From Buchnera aphidicola (Uroleucon sonchi) (GTDB lineage: Bacteria; Pseudomonadota; Gammaproteobacteria; Enterobacterales; Enterobacteriaceae): DNA of 64,000 nucleotides. Position numbers and translations under genes: made by a program. The DNA lies in assembly GCF_011035165.1 (NCBI RefSeq), contig NZ_CP047588.1:124001-188000 (forward strand), read 5' to 3'. How positions within the stretch are numbered: the stretch's first letter is position 1; each line of letters begins with the position of its first letter. Below are positions 32,946 through 45,147 of this stretch, piece after piece. The notes below the pieces were generated by a model. It ran no database searches. It was not told the origin of the DNA and saw nothing but the letters and a program-made list of their open reading frames with translations.

Positions 32946-32975
32946 TAAATGGGGTCGCTTTTTCTTGCATCAAGG
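32946..32975 (-). promoter_or_regulatory. Heat-shock (sigma-32) promoter of dnaK
   Basis: On the minus strand CCTTGATG (32975-32968) is followed, after a 13-base spacer, by CCCCATTTA (32954-32946). This fits the sigma-32 consensus (CTTGAA, 13-15 bases, CCCCATnTA) and closely resembles the E. coli dnaK P1 promoter as I recall it, including the GAC before CCCC. GC-rich boxes such as CCCC stand out in this A+T-rich spacer, so the match is unlikely to be chance. It implies that RpoH-driven induction of dnaKJ remains possible. Confidence 0.85.
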
Positions 32976-33121
32976 TCTATAAAAAAAAAAATAAAGTTTT
33001 ACATAAGTAAAAAAAATAGAAATTCAATGATTTATTGATTAAAGGAAACAGATTCATTAATATATTTAATGATACAATAAATTCTTAAGACAATATTTTA
33101 AAATTCTTTTAAGGAAAATAT

Positions 33122-33502
33122 ATGATTGAACAATTATTAATTAATAAAGAATGTCTATCGTTTTTTGTTTTTATAATTGCTTCTTTAGGTTTATGTGGTT
33201 TTATGCTTATGTTAAGTTGGTGTTTAGGGGGTAGATCTGTATCTAGAAACAAACATACACCTTTTGAATCAGGAATTATTGCTTCTGATAATGCTTGTCT
33301 TCATTTTTCTGTAAAATTTTATTTAATTGCTATGTTTTTTGTTATTTTTGATGTTGAATCGTTATATTTATATGCTTGGTCAGTTAGTATTCGTGAATCT
33401 GGATGGGGAGGATTTTTTGAATCCTTTGCTTTTGTAACGTCTCTTTTAATAGCTTTATTTTATTTAATTCGTATTAAAGCATTAAATTTGATATCTTCTT
33501 AA
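33122..33502 (+). CDS. nuoA: NADH-quinone oxidoreductase subunit A
   Basis: First gene of the 13-gene complex I operon. The product has 126 residues (147 in E. coli) and three transmembrane segments. It contains the conserved cytoplasmic-loop GGRSVSRNKHTPFESG and the acidic membrane motif FDVESLYLYAW. The shorter length reflects a missing hydrophilic C-terminal tail. AAGGAA precedes the ATG. It is divergent from dnaK, with 300 bases between the two starts. Confidence 0.95.
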   Translation: MIEQLLINKECLSFFVFIIASLGLCGFMLMLSWCLGGRSVSRNKHTPFESGIIASDNACLHFSVKFYLIAMFFVIFDVESLYLYAWSVSIRESGWGGFFESFAFVTSLLIALFYLIRIKALNLISS

Positions 33503-33551
33503 AAAAAAGAATCAAATATTATTTAATATTTAATTTTTACTGGAAAATAAA

Positions 33552-34226
33552 ATGAAATATACTTTAACTCGAATAAATACACGTAATGTTCATCAAAAGT
33601 ATCCACAACAAGAATCGCAATCCGTTGCAGATCCTGTTGAGCAGTATATAAAAAAAAATATTTTTATTGGCAAATTAAGTAAAATATTACATAAAATAGT
33701 TAATTGGGGTAGAAAAAATTCTCTTTGGCCTTATAATTTTGGATTATCTTGTTGTTATGTCGAAATGGTTTCTTCTTTTACTTCTATTCATGATGTCGCG
33801 CGTTTTGGGGCTGAAGTGTTACGTGCATCTCCGAGACAAGCTGATGTTATGGTTATTGCAGGTACTCCATTTATTAAAATGGCTCCAGTTATTCAAAGAT
33901 TATATGATCAAATGTTAGAACCGAAATGGGTTATTTCAATGGGAGCATGTGCAAATTCTGGAGGTATGTATGATATTTATTCTGTTGTTCAAGGTATAGA
34001 TAAATTTTTACCAGTTGATATTTATATTCCCGGTTGTCCTCCTCGTCCTGAAGCGTATATGCAAGGTTTAATGTTATTGCAAAAACTCATTAATGAAGAA
34101 AGACGTCCATTATCATGGATAGTAGGAGAACAAGGTATATATCATAAAAAAATGACATCTGAAAAAGATCAAAAAAGAAATAAAAGAATTAATGTCGTAA
34201 ATCTGCCTACTTCAGAAAAAATTTAG
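33552..34226 (+). CDS. nuoB: NADH-quinone oxidoreductase subunit B
   Basis: Carries the terminal [4Fe-4S] cluster N2 that passes electrons to quinone. The 224-residue protein (220 in E. coli) has the tandem cysteines in GLSCCYVEM and the further ligands in [12 protein letters not shown] and [14 protein letters not shown]. The first 45 or so residues and the C-terminal tail are variable; the core is highly conserved. A 125-base spacer follows, unusual within this operon, containing the inverted repeat TATACTA-TTT-TAGTATA (34324-34340). Confidence 0.97.
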   Translation: MKYTLTRINTRNVHQKYPQQESQSVADPVEQYIKKNIFIGKLSKILHKIVNWGRKNSLWPYNFGLSCCYVEMVSSFTSIHDVARFGAEVLRASPRQADVMVIAGTPFIKMAPVIQRLYDQMLEPKWVISMGACANSGGMYDIYSVVQGIDKFLPVDIYIPGCPPRPEAYMQGLMLLQKLINEERRPLSWIVGEQGIYHKKMTSEKDQKRNKRINVVNLPTSEKI

Positions 34227-34351
34227 ATTAATATGATTGTTTTAATATTAAATATTAATTATTAATCAATATTTTTTTATAAAATTATATTAATATAACT
34301 TTAATAAAATTATAAAAGGTTAATATACTATTTTAGTATAATGAGACATGT

Positions 34352-36154
34352 ATGGTTAATTTAATTAACAAAAAAAACAGTTTTACATCTAAAAACAAAT
34401 CATGTGATTATGAAAAAGATTTAGTAGTACAAAGTTTATTTGATGTATTTGGAAAAGAATTATGCATGTATCAAATAACTTTAACTGGCTTTCCTATCAT
34501 CTGGATTGATAAAAAAATATTAATTGATGTTGGAAGATTTTTATATGATATGTGTGAGCCTTATACAATGTTGTATGATTTACATGGTGTTGATGAAAGA
34601 CTAAGATTACATCGTGACAAACTGCCACATGTTGATTTTTCAGTTTTTTATCATTTAATATCTATAGAACGCAATTCTGATATTATGATTAAAGTACCAT
34701 TATTAGAAGATAATTTAATTTTACCAACTTTTACTAATTTATTTCCGAATGCTAATTGGTACGAACGTGAAGTATGGGATATGTTTGGGATTGTTTTTGA
34801 TCAACACCCTAATTTAACTCGTATTATTATGCCTAATACGTGGGAAGGGCATCCATTGCGAAAAAATTATTCTGCTAGAGCAACAGAATATGAACCTTTT
34901 TTTTTGAATCAAACAAAAGAAGATTTTGAAATGGAAAATTTAAGATTTAAACCTGAATTATGGGGAATGCAACCAAAACATGATAATGTAGAATTTATGT
35001 TTTTGAATTTAGGTCCTAATCATCCTTCTGCTCATGGTGCTTTTAGAATTGTTCTTCAATTAGATGGAGAAAAGATTATCGATTGTGTTCCAGATATTGG
35101 ATACCATCATCGTGGAGCTGAAAAAATGGGCGAACGTCAATCATGGCATAGTTATATTCCATATACTGATCGTATTGAGTATTTAGGAGGTTGTGTTAAC
35201 GAAATGCCTTATATTTTAGCTGTAGAAAAATTAGCTAATATTTCAGTTCCAGAAAGAGTAGAAGTTATTAGAGTAATGATGTCAGAATTATTTAGAATTA
35301 ATAGTCATCTTTTATATATTTCTACTTTTATTCAAGATGTTGGTTGTATGACTCCTGTATTTTTTGCTTTTACTGATCGTCAAAAAATTTATGATTTAAT
35401 TGAAGCAATTACTGGCGCTCGTATGCATCCAGCTTGGTTTCGAATTGGTGGAGTTGCAAATGATTTACCGAAAGGATGGAATGTATTGTTAAAAGATTTT
35501 TTAGATTGGATGCCAAAAAGATTAAAATATTATATTAATTCAGCATTAAAGAATAGTATTTTAATTAATCGTTCAAAAAACATTGCTAAATATGATAAAA
35601 AATCAGCTTTAGCATGGGGTGTAACTGGGGCAGGTTTACGTGCGACAGGAGTAAATTTTGATATACGAAAAATGAGACCGTATTCTGGATATCAAAATTA
35701 TGATTTCGAAATACCAGTTGGATCAGGAATTAGTGATGCTTATTCACGAGTAATGCTTAAAGTAGAAGAAATTTATCAAAGCCTCATTATTTTAAAACAG
35801 TGTTTAAATAATATGCCAGAAGGTCCTTTTAAATCTTCTAATCCATTAACGACTCCTCCTTCTAAAGAATCTGTTTTACAAAATATTGAAACTATGATTA
35901 CACATTTTTTACAAGTTTCTTGGGGTCCAGTTATACCAGATAATGAAAGTTTTCAAATGATTGAAGCAACAAAAGGAATTAATAGTTATTATTTAATTAG
36001 TGATGGTGGTACGATGAGTTATCGTACAAGAATACGTACACCTAGTTTTCCACATTTACAGCAAATACCTTCCGTAATTCGTGGTAGTTTAATATCAGAT
36101 TTAATTGTATATCTAGGTAGTATAGATTTTGTTATGTCAGACGTGGATAGATAA
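34352..36154 (+). CDS. nuoC: NADH-quinone oxidoreductase fused subunit C/D
   Basis: Single 600-residue NuoCD fusion, the form found in E. coli and relatives, of the same length. Residues about 1-190 are the NuoC part ([37 protein letters not shown]), and about 200-600 the NuoD part ([41 protein letters not shown]-type region, ending FVMSDVDR). The NuoD part contributes the histidine and tyrosine near the quinone head-group. Two out-of-frame ATGs lie just upstream; the ATG at 34352 begins MVNLINKK, close to the E. coli start. Confidence 0.97.
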   Translation: MVNLINKKNSFTSKNKSCDYEKDLVVQSLFDVFGKELCMYQITLTGFPIIWIDKKILIDVGRFLYDMCEPYTMLYDLHGVDERLRLHRDKLPHVDFSVFYHLISIERNSDIMIKVPLLEDNLILPTFTNLFPNANWYEREVWDMFGIVFDQHPNLTRIIMPNTWEGHPLRKNYSARATEYEPFFLNQTKEDFEMENLRFKPELWGMQPKHDNVEFMFLNLGPNHPSAHGAFRIVLQLDGEKIIDCVPDIGYHHRGAEKMGERQSWHSYIPYTDRIEYLGGCVNEMPYILAVEKLANISVPERVEVIRVMMSELFRINSHLLYISTFIQDVGCMTPVFFAFTDRQKIYDLIEAITGARMHPAWFRIGGVANDLPKGWNVLLKDFLDWMPKRLKYYINSALKNSILINRSKNIAKYDKKSALAWGVTGAGLRATGVNFDIRKMRPYSGYQNYDFEIPVGSGISDAYSRVMLKVEEIYQSLIILKQCLNNMPEGPFKSSNPLTTPPSKESVLQNIETMITHFLQVSWGPVIPDNESFQMIEATKGINSYYLISDGGTMSYRTRIRTPSFPHLQQIPSVIRGSLISDLIVYLGSIDFVMSDVDR

Positions 36155-36156
36155 TT

Positions 36157-36665
36157 ATGTGTAAAAAAAAAGTTATATACGAGAAATTTCTATCAAGTTT
36201 CAATTAACTAATGAAGAAATAAATGAGATAGAAAATCAAAAAAAATATTATGAAAATTTTCGTGCTATTTCAATAGAAGCATTAAAAATTGTACAAAAAA
36301 AACGTGGTTGGATCTCTGATCAAGCCATTTATGCAATTGCTGAAATATTACAAATTCCTCCTAGTGAAATAGAAGGAGTAGCTACTTTCTATAGCCAAAT
36401 TTTTCGTCAACCAGTTGGTCGTAACATCATTCGTTATTGTGATAGTGTAGTTTGTTTTTTAACTGGCTATAAAGAAATTAAATCAACGTTAGAAAAATTG
36501 TTAAAAATTAAAATAGGAGAAACAACTAAAGATAATCAATTTACTTTATTACCTATTTGTTGCTTAGGGAATTGTGATAAAGGTCCAACCATAATGATTA
36601 ATGAAGATATATATTCTTTCTTAACTCCAGAGTCTATACCAAGTATATTAGAGCGTTATAAATGA
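36157..36665 (+). CDS. nuoE: NADH-quinone oxidoreductase subunit E, frame broken at A9
   Basis: Carries [2Fe-2S] cluster N1a in the NADH module. ATG 36157 opens MCKKK, then the frame stops at TAA 36205; adding one A to the A9 run (36163-36171) restores a 169-residue protein (166 in E. coli). Beyond the break the reading frame is open and well conserved for about 155 codons: [34 protein letters not shown], the cluster cysteines in CDSVVC and [10 protein letters not shown], ending SILERYK. No ATG, GTG or TTG start in the corrected frame could serve instead. Its stop overlaps the nuoF start by 4 bases. Conservation of the rest suggests a working gene rescued by polymerase slippage, or a one-base sequencing error. 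Confidence 0.9.
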
Positions 36666-37996
36666 ATAATAATTTACGTACTGCAGAAACCCATCCTTTA
36701 ACATGGCGTTTAAGAGATGATCAAAAAACTGTTTGGATTAAAGAATATTTTTCAAAATGTGGTTATCAAGCATTAAAAAAAACATTGAAAAACATATCAC
36801 CTCAAGATGTAATTAATATAATTAAAGAATCAGGTCTTAAAGGTAGAGGAGGGGCCGGTTTTTCTACTGGAGTCAAATGGACTTTAATGTCTCAAAATAG
36901 CTATAAAAAAAAAAGTCGTTCATATTTAATATGTAATGCTGATGAAATGGAACCCGGAACATATAAAGATAGACTATTAATAGAAAAAATACCTCATCAA
37001 TTGATTGAAGGAATAATATTATCAGCATATGCATTAAATGTTTCTTATGCTTATATTTTTTTGAGAGGTGAATATATTCAAGCTGAAAAAATTTTACATC
37101 AATCTATTAAAGAGGCAAGTTTTTTTAATTTAATTGGATCGAATATTTTAGGAAGCGATTTTAATTGTGAACTGATTTTGCATACTGGAGCTGGACGTTA
37201 TATTTGCGGAGAAGAAACAGCACTGATTAATTCCTTAGAAGGCCGTAGAGCTAATCCTAGATCTAAACCACCTTTTCCTGCATCATTTGGATTATGGGGA
37301 CAACCGACTTGTGTTAATAATGTTGAAACATTATCTAATGTTCCAAATATAATATTAAATGGAACAGATTGGTATAAAAATTTATCTTATAGTACTGATG
37401 CTGGGACTAAATTAATGGGTTTTTCAGGAAAAGTCAATAACCCAGGTGTTTGGGAAGTGCCTTTTGGTATTACTGCTCGTGAAATTTTAGAAGATTATGC
37501 TCATGGTATGAAATCTGGTTGTTTTTTAAAAGCTTGGCAACCAGGAGGTGCAGGAACAGATTTCTTAATTGAAAAACATTTAGATTTACCGATGGATTTT
37601 GATAGTATACGTCAAGCTGGTAGTCGATTAGGTACTGCTCTTGCAATGGCAGTAGATCATAACACTAACATGGTTGATCTTGTATATAATATAGAAAAAT
37701 TTTTTTCTCGAGAATCTTGTGGCTTATGTACTCCATGTAGAGATGGCTTGCCATGGATCGTAAAAATATTAAAAAGTTTAAAAGAAAATAAAGGAAATAA
37801 AAATGATATTAAAGATTTAGAAAGATTATGTATTCACTTAGGTCCTGGTAAAACATTTTGCGCGCATGCTCCGGGAGCAATAGAGCCTTTACAAAGTGCT
37901 ATAAAATATTTTCGATCTGAATTTGAATCAGGTATTAATTTTCATAACGTAAATTTAAATAAAAAAATTATTGGCATTCAATCTAATCATATTTAG
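36662..37996 (+). CDS. nuoF: NADH-quinone oxidoreductase subunit F
   Basis: NADH-oxidising flavoprotein of complex I, 444 residues (445 in E. coli). NADH site [19 protein letters not shown]-binding region [33 protein letters not shown], and the [4Fe-4S] N3 ligands [12 protein letters not shown] with the later cysteine in TFCAHAPGA. The start overlaps nuoE in an ATGA. Translation of nuoF may partly depend on ribosomes finishing nuoE, so the nuoE frameshift could reduce its expression unless slippage occurs. Confidence 0.98.
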   Translation: MNNNLRTAETHPLTWRLRDDQKTVWIKEYFSKCGYQALKKTLKNISPQDVINIIKESGLKGRGGAGFSTGVKWTLMSQNSYKKKSRSYLICNADEMEPGTYKDRLLIEKIPHQLIEGIILSAYALNVSYAYIFLRGEYIQAEKILHQSIKEASFFNLIGSNILGSDFNCELILHTGAGRYICGEETALINSLEGRRANPRSKPPFPASFGLWGQPTCVNNVETLSNVPNIILNGTDWYKNLSYSTDAGTKLMGFSGKVNNPGVWEVPFGITAREILEDYAHGMKSGCFLKAWQPGGAGTDFLIEKHLDLPMDFDSIRQAGSRLGTALAMAVDHNTNMVDLVYNIEKFFSRESCGLCTPCRDGLPWIVKILKSLKENKGNKNDIKDLERLCIHLGPGKTFCAHAPGAIEPLQSAIKYFRSEFESGINFHNVNLNKKIIGIQSNHI

Positions 37997-38058
37997 TTTG
38001 AAAATGAAATACTTATTTTTGAATTAAATTTTATATATAAATTCAAACATTTTGGAAC

Positions 38059-40794
38059 ATGTTGTATATGGCTAATATTTATATTGACAATGTCATGTAC
38101 GTTGTTAAAGAATCAGATAACTTATTACAAGCTTGTTTATCATTAGGAATTGATATTCCTTATTTCTGTTGGCATCCCTTATTAGGCAGTATAGGAGCAT
38201 GTCGTCAATGCGCTGTCATGAAATATAAGAACTTAGAAGATAATGCCACCAAAAGTGGTCAATTAATTATGTCCTGTATGACCCCTGTAATTGATGGCAC
38301 TATCATTTCTGTTAATGATACTGAATCAAAAATTTTCAGAAGCGCTATAACTGAATTGTTATTAACTAATCATCCGCATGATTGCCCTGTATGTGAAGAA
38401 GGAGGGCATTGTCATTTACAAGATATGACGGTTATGGTGAAACATAATATTCGAAATTATAGATTTAAAAAAAGAACACATAATAATCAATACTTAGGGT
38501 CTTTTATAAAACATGAAATGAATCGTTGTATTACATGTTATCGTTGTGTGCGATATTATAATGATTATGCGGATGGAACTGATTTTGGAGTATATGGATC
38601 TAATAATAATATTTATTTTGGTCGTATAGAAGACGGAATATTAGAAAATGAGCATTCAGGGAATTTAACAGAATTATGTCCTACCGGTGTATTTACTGAT
38701 AAAATGCATTCTAAGAAATATAGCCGTAAGTGGGATATTCAGTATGCTCCGAGTATATGTCAAAATTGTAGTATTGGATGTAATATTAGTATTGGAGAAC
38801 GTTATGGAGAAATTTGCAGAATAGAAAATAGATATCATGAAAAAATTAATCATTATTTAATTTGTGATCTTGGTCGTTTTGGTTACTCCCATACATGTTT
38901 AAGTCAACGTCCTAAAAATCCTGTGTATAGTAATAAAAAATATTCAACTATATTAACTTTTGATGAGGCTATTCAAAAAGGAGTAGATTTTTTTAAAAAA
39001 TTTAAACGTATAATTGGAGTTGGCTCTACAAGAGCAAGTATAGAAAATAATTTTGCATTACAAGAATTAGTTGGAAAAAATAATTTTTCTAATGGAATGT
39101 CGAATAAAGAACAAATGTGTGTAAAATTAATTATAGAATTTTTAAAAAATAATTTTATATATACTCCATCATTAAGAGAAATTGAAAGTTATGATGTAAT
39201 TTTAGTAATAGGAGAAGATTTAACAAAAACATCTCCTCGTGTAGCTTTAGCTGTACGTCAAGCAGTGAAAAATAAAGCAAAAGAAATAAATTATTTAAAT
39301 GGCATTCCAAAATGGAATTCATCTCCTAGTATTCATATGTCTGAAGAATTAAAAAATTCTTTATTTATATTGCACACACATGAAAATAAATTAGATGATA
39401 TTTCTGAGTGGTCTTATTTTGCACCTATTGACAAGCAAATTAATTTTGCATCTGCTATTGCTCATGAAATAAATGAAAACTTGCCGCCAGCATATGAATT
39501 GAATTCTATATTGCAAAAACAAGCATCATTAATTGCTAAGCGATTAATTTCATCTAAAAAACCTTTAATTATTTCAGGTTCACATTCTTTTGATAGTTCA
39601 ATGATACAAGCATCTATCAATATAGCCAGTGCTATTAAAAATTATGCACCTAGTAATCATGTTGGAGCAGCTTTTTTTACTCTATCTTCTAATTCTTTAG
39701 GAACAGAATTAATTGGAGGCATGTCTATAGAATCTGTCTTGCAAGAAATTGAAAACAAAACAGCAGATGCAATAGTTTTTATGGAATATGATATATATCG
39801 TTTTATATCTGAATACGATTGTTATAATCTTTTTAAAAATCAAGAAAATATTATGACTTTAGATCATCAATATACAAAAACTTATCAAAAATCTGGATTA
39901 ACTTTGCCATCAAAAAATTTTACTGAAAGTTCTGGAACAGTAATTAATTTTGAAGGAAGAGCTCAACGTTTTTTTCAAGTTTATGATCCTAATTTTTATA
40001 ACAATGATTATTGTCTTTTTGAAAGCTGGAGATGGTTGCATTTTATTAAATCTAAAATTGATAGCACTAAGATATCTTGGCTGAATTTAGATGATGTAAT
40101 TAATGATTATACTAAAAAATATTTAATTTTTGAACCAATCAAATTAAAAGAGCTAGATTCAAGTTATCGTATTTATGGGCAAAAAATTTCTCGATTGCCT
40201 ATTCGAAGCAGCGGCAGAACAGCTTTACGTTCTCATATTGATATTCATGAACCTCGTCAACCTATCGATGTTGATACGATGTTTGCTTTTTCAATGGAAG
40301 GTTACAATCAACCCAATCAATCTATTGCTCATATTCCTTTTGCTTGGTTTCCAGGATGGAACTCTCCTCAATCATGGAATAAATTTCAAAAAAAAATAGG
40401 TGAAAATTTAGTTTCTTCTCATTCCGGGGTTCATATTTTTAAAAACAATCAAATTAATATCAATATACATTCAAAAAATATTTCTAATAATTCTCAAAAA
40501 GAAAAATATTTTTATATTATACCGTATTATCATCTTTTTGGAAATGAAGAACTGACGCAATATTCATCTATAATCAAAAAAAATATACCTATAGAATATG
40601 CTTTAATTAGTTTAGAACTTGGAACTCTATTAAAATTAAAAAATAATTCAATACTTCAATTCAATTGTTTAAATAAAAATTATCGTTTAGCAATTCAATT
40701 TTCTAAATATTTAAGTAAAAATCAGATAGGTCTACCATTGGGAAGAAAAGGATTTCCTATTTCTTTAATTGGTAAAAAAATTAAATTTTTATAG
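38059..40794 (+). CDS. nuoG: NADH-quinone oxidoreductase subunit G
   Basis: Large iron-sulfur subunit, 911 residues (908 in E. coli). The N-terminal ferredoxin-like part has the [2Fe-2S] ligands ([23 protein letters not shown]), the His/Cys cluster ([16 protein letters not shown]) and the N4-type ligands ([16 protein letters not shown]). The extra cluster N7 found in E. coli is kept (CQNCSIGC and the later cysteine in YLICDLGR). The molybdopterin-like remainder is more diverged. Start is ATG 38059 or the in-frame ATG 38068 (MANIYID); neither has a strong ribosome-binding site. It follows nuoF by 62 bases. Confidence 0.96.
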   Translation: MLYMANIYIDNVMYVVKESDNLLQACLSLGIDIPYFCWHPLLGSIGACRQCAVMKYKNLEDNATKSGQLIMSCMTPVIDGTIISVNDTESKIFRSAITELLLTNHPHDCPVCEEGGHCHLQDMTVMVKHNIRNYRFKKRTHNNQYLGSFIKHEMNRCITCYRCVRYYNDYADGTDFGVYGSNNNIYFGRIEDGILENEHSGNLTELCPTGVFTDKMHSKKYSRKWDIQYAPSICQNCSIGCNISIGERYGEICRIENRYHEKINHYLICDLGRFGYSHTCLSQRPKNPVYSNKKYSTILTFDEAIQKGVDFFKKFKRIIGVGSTRASIENNFALQELVGKNNFSNGMSNKEQMCVKLIIEFLKNNFIYTPSLREIESYDVILVIGEDLTKTSPRVALAVRQAVKNKAKEINYLNGIPKWNSSPSIHMSEELKNSLFILHTHENKLDDISEWSYFAPIDKQINFASAIAHEINENLPPAYELNSILQKQASLIAKRLISSKKPLIISGSHSFDSSMIQASINIASAIKNYAPSNHVGAAFFTLSSNSLGTELIGGMSIESVLQEIENKTADAIVFMEYDIYRFISEYDCYNLFKNQENIMTLDHQYTKTYQKSGLTLPSKNFTESSGTVINFEGRAQRFFQVYDPNFYNNDYCLFESWRWLHFIKSKIDSTKISWLNLDDVINDYTKKYLIFEPIKLKELDSSYRIYGQKISRLPIRSSGRTALRSHIDIHEPRQPIDVDTMFAFSMEGYNQPNQSIAHIPFAWFPGWNSPQSWNKFQKKIGENLVSSHSGVHIFKNNQININIHSKNISNNSQKEKYFYIIPYYHLFGNEELTQYSSIIKKNIPIEYALISLELGTLLKLKNNSILQFNCLNKNYRLAIQFSKYLSKNQIGLPLGRKGFPISLIGKKIKFL

Positions 40795-40805
40795 GAATTG
40801 ATTAT

Positions 40806-41774
40806 ATGATCAGATTTGAAGAAAACATATTAGAAATAATTTTTTCTCTTTTCAAAATTTTTTTTCTTTTATTTTTAATAGTTTTTTTTGCTGCTTTATT
40901 AAGTGTAATTGAACGAAGATTATTAGCATTATTTCAAAATAGACATGGACCTAATCGAGTAGGTTGGATGGGTAGTTTGCAAATATGCGCAGATATGATT
41001 AAAATTTTATTTAAAGAAGATTGGATTCCTTCGTTTAGTAAAAAATATATTTTTGTTATTTCACCTATAATAGCTTTTGTGTCTTTGTTATGTGTAGTTC
41101 CTATTATTCCATTTACATCTAATTTTTATATTATTGATTTAAATATAGGTATTTTATTTTTTTTAATGATGGCTAGTTTATCTGTTTATTCTATACTTTT
41201 TGCTGGTTGGTCTAGCAATAATAAATATTCTCTATTAGGTGCTATGCGCGCATGTATTCAAACATTAAGTTATGAAGTGTTTTTAGGTTTATCACTCATG
41301 GGTGTAGTTGCGCGTGCAGGATCATTCACAATATCAGATATTATAAAAAGTCAAATAGAAATATGGAATATTTTCCCTCAGTTTTTTGGTTTTTTAACTT
41401 TTTTTATAGCAGGTTTAGCTGTTTGTCACAGACACCCATTTGATCAACCTGAATCTGAGCAAGAATTAGCAGATGGTTATCATATTGAATATTCAGGAAT
41501 GAAATTTGGTTTATTTTTTATTGGTGAATATATTTCTATGATTGTTATTTCTTCCTTAATAGTAACTATGTTTTTTGGCGGATGGTTAGGTCCTTGGTTG
41601 CCTGGATTTATTTGGTTTTTTTTAAAAACGATATTTTTTATTTTTATGTTTATTCTCATTAGAGCATCATTACCAAGACCAAGGTATGATCAAATATTAT
41701 TATTTGGATGGCAATATTGTTTACCGATGACATTATTAAATTTATTTTTAACAGCTTTTTTTATTTTACTATGA
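40806..41774 (+). CDS. nuoH: NADH-quinone oxidoreductase subunit H
   Basis: Membrane subunit at the junction of the two arms, forming the quinone chamber. The 322-residue protein (325 in E. coli) has about eight transmembrane segments and the conserved [19 protein letters not shown], the loop [21 protein letters not shown] with its acidic cluster, and [17 protein letters not shown] lies ahead of the ATG. Confidence 0.97.
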   Translation: MIRFEENILEIIFSLFKIFFLLFLIVFFAALLSVIERRLLALFQNRHGPNRVGWMGSLQICADMIKILFKEDWIPSFSKKYIFVISPIIAFVSLLCVVPIIPFTSNFYIIDLNIGILFFLMMASLSVYSILFAGWSSNNKYSLLGAMRACIQTLSYEVFLGLSLMGVVARAGSFTISDIIKSQIEIWNIFPQFFGFLTFFIAGLAVCHRHPFDQPESEQELADGYHIEYSGMKFGLFFIGEYISMIVISSLIVTMFFGGWLGPWLPGFIWFFLKTIFFIFMFILIRASLPRPRYDQILLFGWQYCLPMTLLNLFLTAFFILL

Positions 41775-41794
41775 ATTTCATTAGAGATTAATAT

Positions 41795-42337
41795 ATGACA
41801 CTAAAAAATATTATTATTGGGTTTTATACACAAATCAGAAGTTTATTGATGATTATTTCTAATATTTTTTCAAAACCTGAGACTAGATTATATCCAGAAG
41901 AAAAATTAAATCTTGCTCCTCGTTATAGAGGTCGTATTATATTAACTCGTAATTTAGATGGAAGAGAACGTTGTGTAGCTTGTAATTTATGCGCAGCAGT
42001 TTGTCCTGTTGATTGTATTTCTTTACAAAAATCTGAAAAAATAGATGGTCGGTGGTATCCAAAATTTTTTCGTATTAACTTTTCTCGTTGTATATTTTGT
42101 GGTTTATGTGAAGAAGCATGTCCTACAGCTGCGATTCAATTAACTCCTGATATTGAATTATCTGATTTTAAAAGACAAGATTTGGTGTATGAAAAAGAAG
42201 ATTTATTAATTTCAGGACCAGGAAAATATCCAGATTATAATTTTTATAATTTTTCCGGAGTAGCTATTGCAAATAAAAAAATAGGTGATTTAGATTTTGA
42301 GTCTAAACCTGTTAATGTAAAGGATTTATTACCATAA
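41795..42337 (+). CDS. nuoI: NADH-quinone oxidoreductase subunit I
   Basis: Carries two [4Fe-4S] clusters (N6a and N6b) on the way to N2. The 180 residues equal E. coli. Ligands: [15 protein letters not shown] (about residues 60-74) and [15 protein letters not shown] (about 99-113). The N-terminal amphipathic helix that docks it to the membrane arm is present. It is followed by nuoJ 10 bases later with an AAGGAG site. Confidence 0.97.
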   Translation: MTLKNIIIGFYTQIRSLLMIISNIFSKPETRLYPEEKLNLAPRYRGRIILTRNLDGRERCVACNLCAAVCPVDCISLQKSEKIDGRWYPKFFRINFSRCIFCGLCEEACPTAAIQLTPDIELSDFKRQDLVYEKEDLLISGPGKYPDYNFYNFSGVAIANKKIGDLDFESKPVNVKDLLP

Positions 42338-42347
42338 GGAGATTAAT

Positions 42348-42860
42348 ATGAATTTGATTTTTTATGCATTATCTTTGATAGCTATAATATCTACCATTTT
42401 AACAATTATTCAAAAAAACGTAATATATTCTTTATTATATTTAATTATTTCTTTTTTATCAATATCTGGAATATTTTTTTATCTTGGAGCTTTTTTTGCT
42501 GGAGCTTTAGAAGTTATTATTTATGCAGGAGCTATTATAGTATTATTTGTTTTCGTAATTATGATGTTAAACATTAATCAAGAGAATAATATAAAAAAAG
42601 AAAATTTTTTAAAACCTATTTATTGGATTGGACCTAGTATTTTATCATTAATATTATTTATTTCTATGACTTATGTTATTTTTTATTTAAAAGATAAAAC
42701 AATTAATAAATTATTAATTAATTCAAAAATTGTTGGTATAAGTTTATTTGGTCCTTATATATTACTCGTTGAGTTATCTTCAATTCTTTTATTATCCGCT
42801 TTAGTTATTGTTTTTCATATTGGAAAAAACTATGAAAATAAATCAAAATTTTATAATTAG
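42348..42860 (+). CDS. nuoJ: NADH-quinone oxidoreductase subunit J
   Basis: Antiporter-linker membrane subunit of 170 residues (184 in E. coli) with five hydrophobic helices. The conserved third helix GALEVIIYAGAIIVLFVFVI is intact. The C-terminal part after the last helix is shorter than in E. coli. It is preceded by AAGGAG and sits between nuoI and nuoK as usual. Confidence 0.95.
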   Translation: MNLIFYALSLIAIISTILTIIQKNVIYSLLYLIISFLSISGIFFYLGAFFAGALEVIIYAGAIIVLFVFVIMMLNINQENNIKKENFLKPIYWIGPSILSLILFISMTYVIFYLKDKTINKLLINSKIVGISLFGPYILLVELSSILLLSALVIVFHIGKNYENKSKFYN

Positions 42861-42883
42861 TTTTTAACTCAAGGTAATACTTT

Positions 42884-43186
42884 ATGATTTCTTTATTCCA
42901 CGGATTGTTTTTATCGTTAACATTATTTATTTTAGGTTTAACTTCTTTAATGATAAGACGTAATATATTTTTTTTATTAATTAGTTTAGAAATAATGGTC
43001 AATGCTGCTGGATTAGCATTAATAACAGTTGGCAGTTATTGGAAACAAGTAGATGGACAAATAATGTATATATTTGTAATCACTTTAGCAGCATCAGAAG
43101 CTAGTATTGCTTTAGCATTATTATTACAACTTTATAAACGTAATAAAACATTAAATATTGATATTTTAAATGAGATGAAAGGATGA
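42884..43186 (+). CDS. nuoK: NADH-quinone oxidoreductase subunit K
   Basis: A 100-residue, three-helix membrane subunit, the same length as E. coli. Both proton-path glutamates are present, in [12 protein letters not shown] (about residue 36) and [17 protein letters not shown] (about residue 72). AAGG lies upstream. The TGA stop overlaps the nuoL ATG by 4 bases, so the two are translationally coupled. Confidence 0.97.
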   Translation: MISLFHGLFLSLTLFILGLTSLMIRRNIFFLLISLEIMVNAAGLALITVGSYWKQVDGQIMYIFVITLAASEASIALALLLQLYKRNKTLNIDILNEMKG

Positions 43187-45024
43187 ATATTATTTTTTTC
43201 ATAACTCTTTTTCCACTGTTAGGATTTCTTTTTTTATCTTCTATACAAGGTATGATGTCTAAAAAAAATATATCAAATTTAGGAATACTTACAATATTAA
43301 TATCTTTTTGTACTACTTGTGTTTATGGTTGTCTAATTCACAAACATCATAATCAAATTTTTACACAGATATTATGGAATTGGTTATCTATTAATAATTT
43401 AAAAATTAATTGTAGTTTTTTTATAGATGGATTATCTATAAGTATGTTATTTTTAATTACAGGTATTGGTTTATTAGTGCATATTTTTTCTTCCTGGTAT
43501 ATGGAAGATAAAGAAGGCTATTCGCGATTTTTTGCTTATACTAATTTATTTATAGCAAGCATGTCTATTTTAGTACTTGCTGATAATTTTTTATTTATGT
43601 ATTTAGGATGGGAAGGAGTTAGTGTTTGTTCTTATTTACTCATTGGGTTTTATTATACTAAATATAATAATTATCGATCTGCTTTTAAAGCGTTTATTTT
43701 AACTCGTATTTCTGATGTTTTTTTGATTATTGGAATATTTTTGATATATCAAAAATATAATACTTTTAATTTTCAAGAAATTAAGTTTTTATCAACATTT
43801 TTAAGTGTAGAAAACATTTTTGATTTAAATTATATTACATTGTTTTTATTAATTGGAGTTATTGGAAAATCAGCACAATTGCCTTTGCAAACTTGGTTAT
43901 CTGATGCTATGGTTGGTCCTAGTCCTGTTTCAGCTTTAATTCATTCAGCGACTATGGTAACCGCAGGTGTATATTTAATTGCAAGGACACATTTTTTATT
44001 TTTACTTACTCCAGATATATTATATGTTATAGAATTATTAAGTATTTTAACAATATTTACTGCTAGTATATCAGCTTTATTTCAAAATGATATAAAACGC
44101 ATATTAGCTTATTCTACTATGAGTCAAATTGGTTATATGTTTTTAGCTTTAGGAGTGCAAGCATGGAGCGCAGCTATTATACATTTAATTATGCATGGAA
44201 TATTTAAAGCATTATTATTTTTATCTGCTGGATCATTAATCATTTCGTGTCAAAATCAAAAAAATATATTTAAAATGGGCGGATTAAGAAAAAAATTGCC
44301 TTTTTTATATATTAATTTTTTAATTGGAGGAGGATCTTTAGTTGCATTTCCTATATTAACTTCTGGTTTTTATAGTAAAGATGATATTTTGTTCAATATT
44401 TTGCAACACGGAGATTTATATTTTTTTTACGTTTCATTATTTTGTTCTTTTTTAACCGCTTTGTATACATTCAGAATGATTTTTGTAATTTTTCACGGCA
44501 ATGATCATAATACTAATTTAGTAATTCCCAATAATAATTTAAAACATCATATTCCATTGTGTATTTTATTATTACTATCTACTGTATTAGGATCATATAT
44601 ATCATTTCCATTATTTAATATTTTTCCTAATTCTTATTTATTAGATAATAATAAGTTTATTTTAGAGATCATATCTAGCATATTATCTATTTCTGGAATA
44701 TTTTTATCTTATTTCTTATGGATTAAGCACATTTTTTCAATACAAAAATATTATAAATATTCATTTATACAAAAAATACATTACTTTTTTTTGAATGGAT
44801 GGGGTTTTGATTATGTTTATAATATTTTTTTTGTAAATATTTATTTATATATATCTAAGATATTCTCTTATGATCCATTTAATAAATTTATGAATTATCT
44901 TTTTAAAATAGTAAAAATATGTAACTTTTATTTACTAAAAAGTAGCAATGGTTATGTAAGATGGTATGTATCATCTATGATTTTAGGTATTAATGCAATC
45001 TTTATACTAATCCTTTTATATTAA
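43183..45024 (+). CDS. nuoL: NADH-quinone oxidoreductase subunit L
   Basis: Distal antiporter-like proton-pumping subunit, 613 residues as in E. coli, with many transmembrane helices and a long C-terminal extension that includes the lateral helix. Core signatures: [19 protein letters not shown] (with the pumping glutamate), [51 protein letters not shown], and [16 protein letters not shown] 123-base spacer without visible signals separates it from nuoM. Confidence 0.97.
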   Translation: MNIIFFITLFPLLGFLFLSSIQGMMSKKNISNLGILTILISFCTTCVYGCLIHKHHNQIFTQILWNWLSINNLKINCSFFIDGLSISMLFLITGIGLLVHIFSSWYMEDKEGYSRFFAYTNLFIASMSILVLADNFLFMYLGWEGVSVCSYLLIGFYYTKYNNYRSAFKAFILTRISDVFLIIGIFLIYQKYNTFNFQEIKFLSTFLSVENIFDLNYITLFLLIGVIGKSAQLPLQTWLSDAMVGPSPVSALIHSATMVTAGVYLIARTHFLFLLTPDILYVIELLSILTIFTASISALFQNDIKRILAYSTMSQIGYMFLALGVQAWSAAIIHLIMHGIFKALLFLSAGSLIISCQNQKNIFKMGGLRKKLPFLYINFLIGGGSLVAFPILTSGFYSKDDILFNILQHGDLYFFYVSLFCSFLTALYTFRMIFVIFHGNDHNTNLVIPNNNLKHHIPLCILLLLSTVLGSYISFPLFNIFPNSYLLDNNKFILEIISSILSISGIFLSYFLWIKHIFSIQKYYKYSFIQKIHYFFLNGWGFDYVYNIFFVNIYLYISKIFSYDPFNKFMNYLFKIVKICNFYLLKSSNGYVRWYVSSMILGINAIFILILLY

Positions 45025-45147
45025 AAGAAAGATATAATAATTTTTTATTTAATTTATTAATACTATAAATAATACATCATATATTTTATTGATTAAATAG
45101 TTATCATTAATTAAATAATTATATTAAATAATAGGAATATACTAATA

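Noticed and set aside
32822..33121. Candidate TACAAT -10 box for a nuoA promoter around 33072.
   Set aside because: No acceptable -35 box at 16-18 bases; such hexamers are too common here to report.
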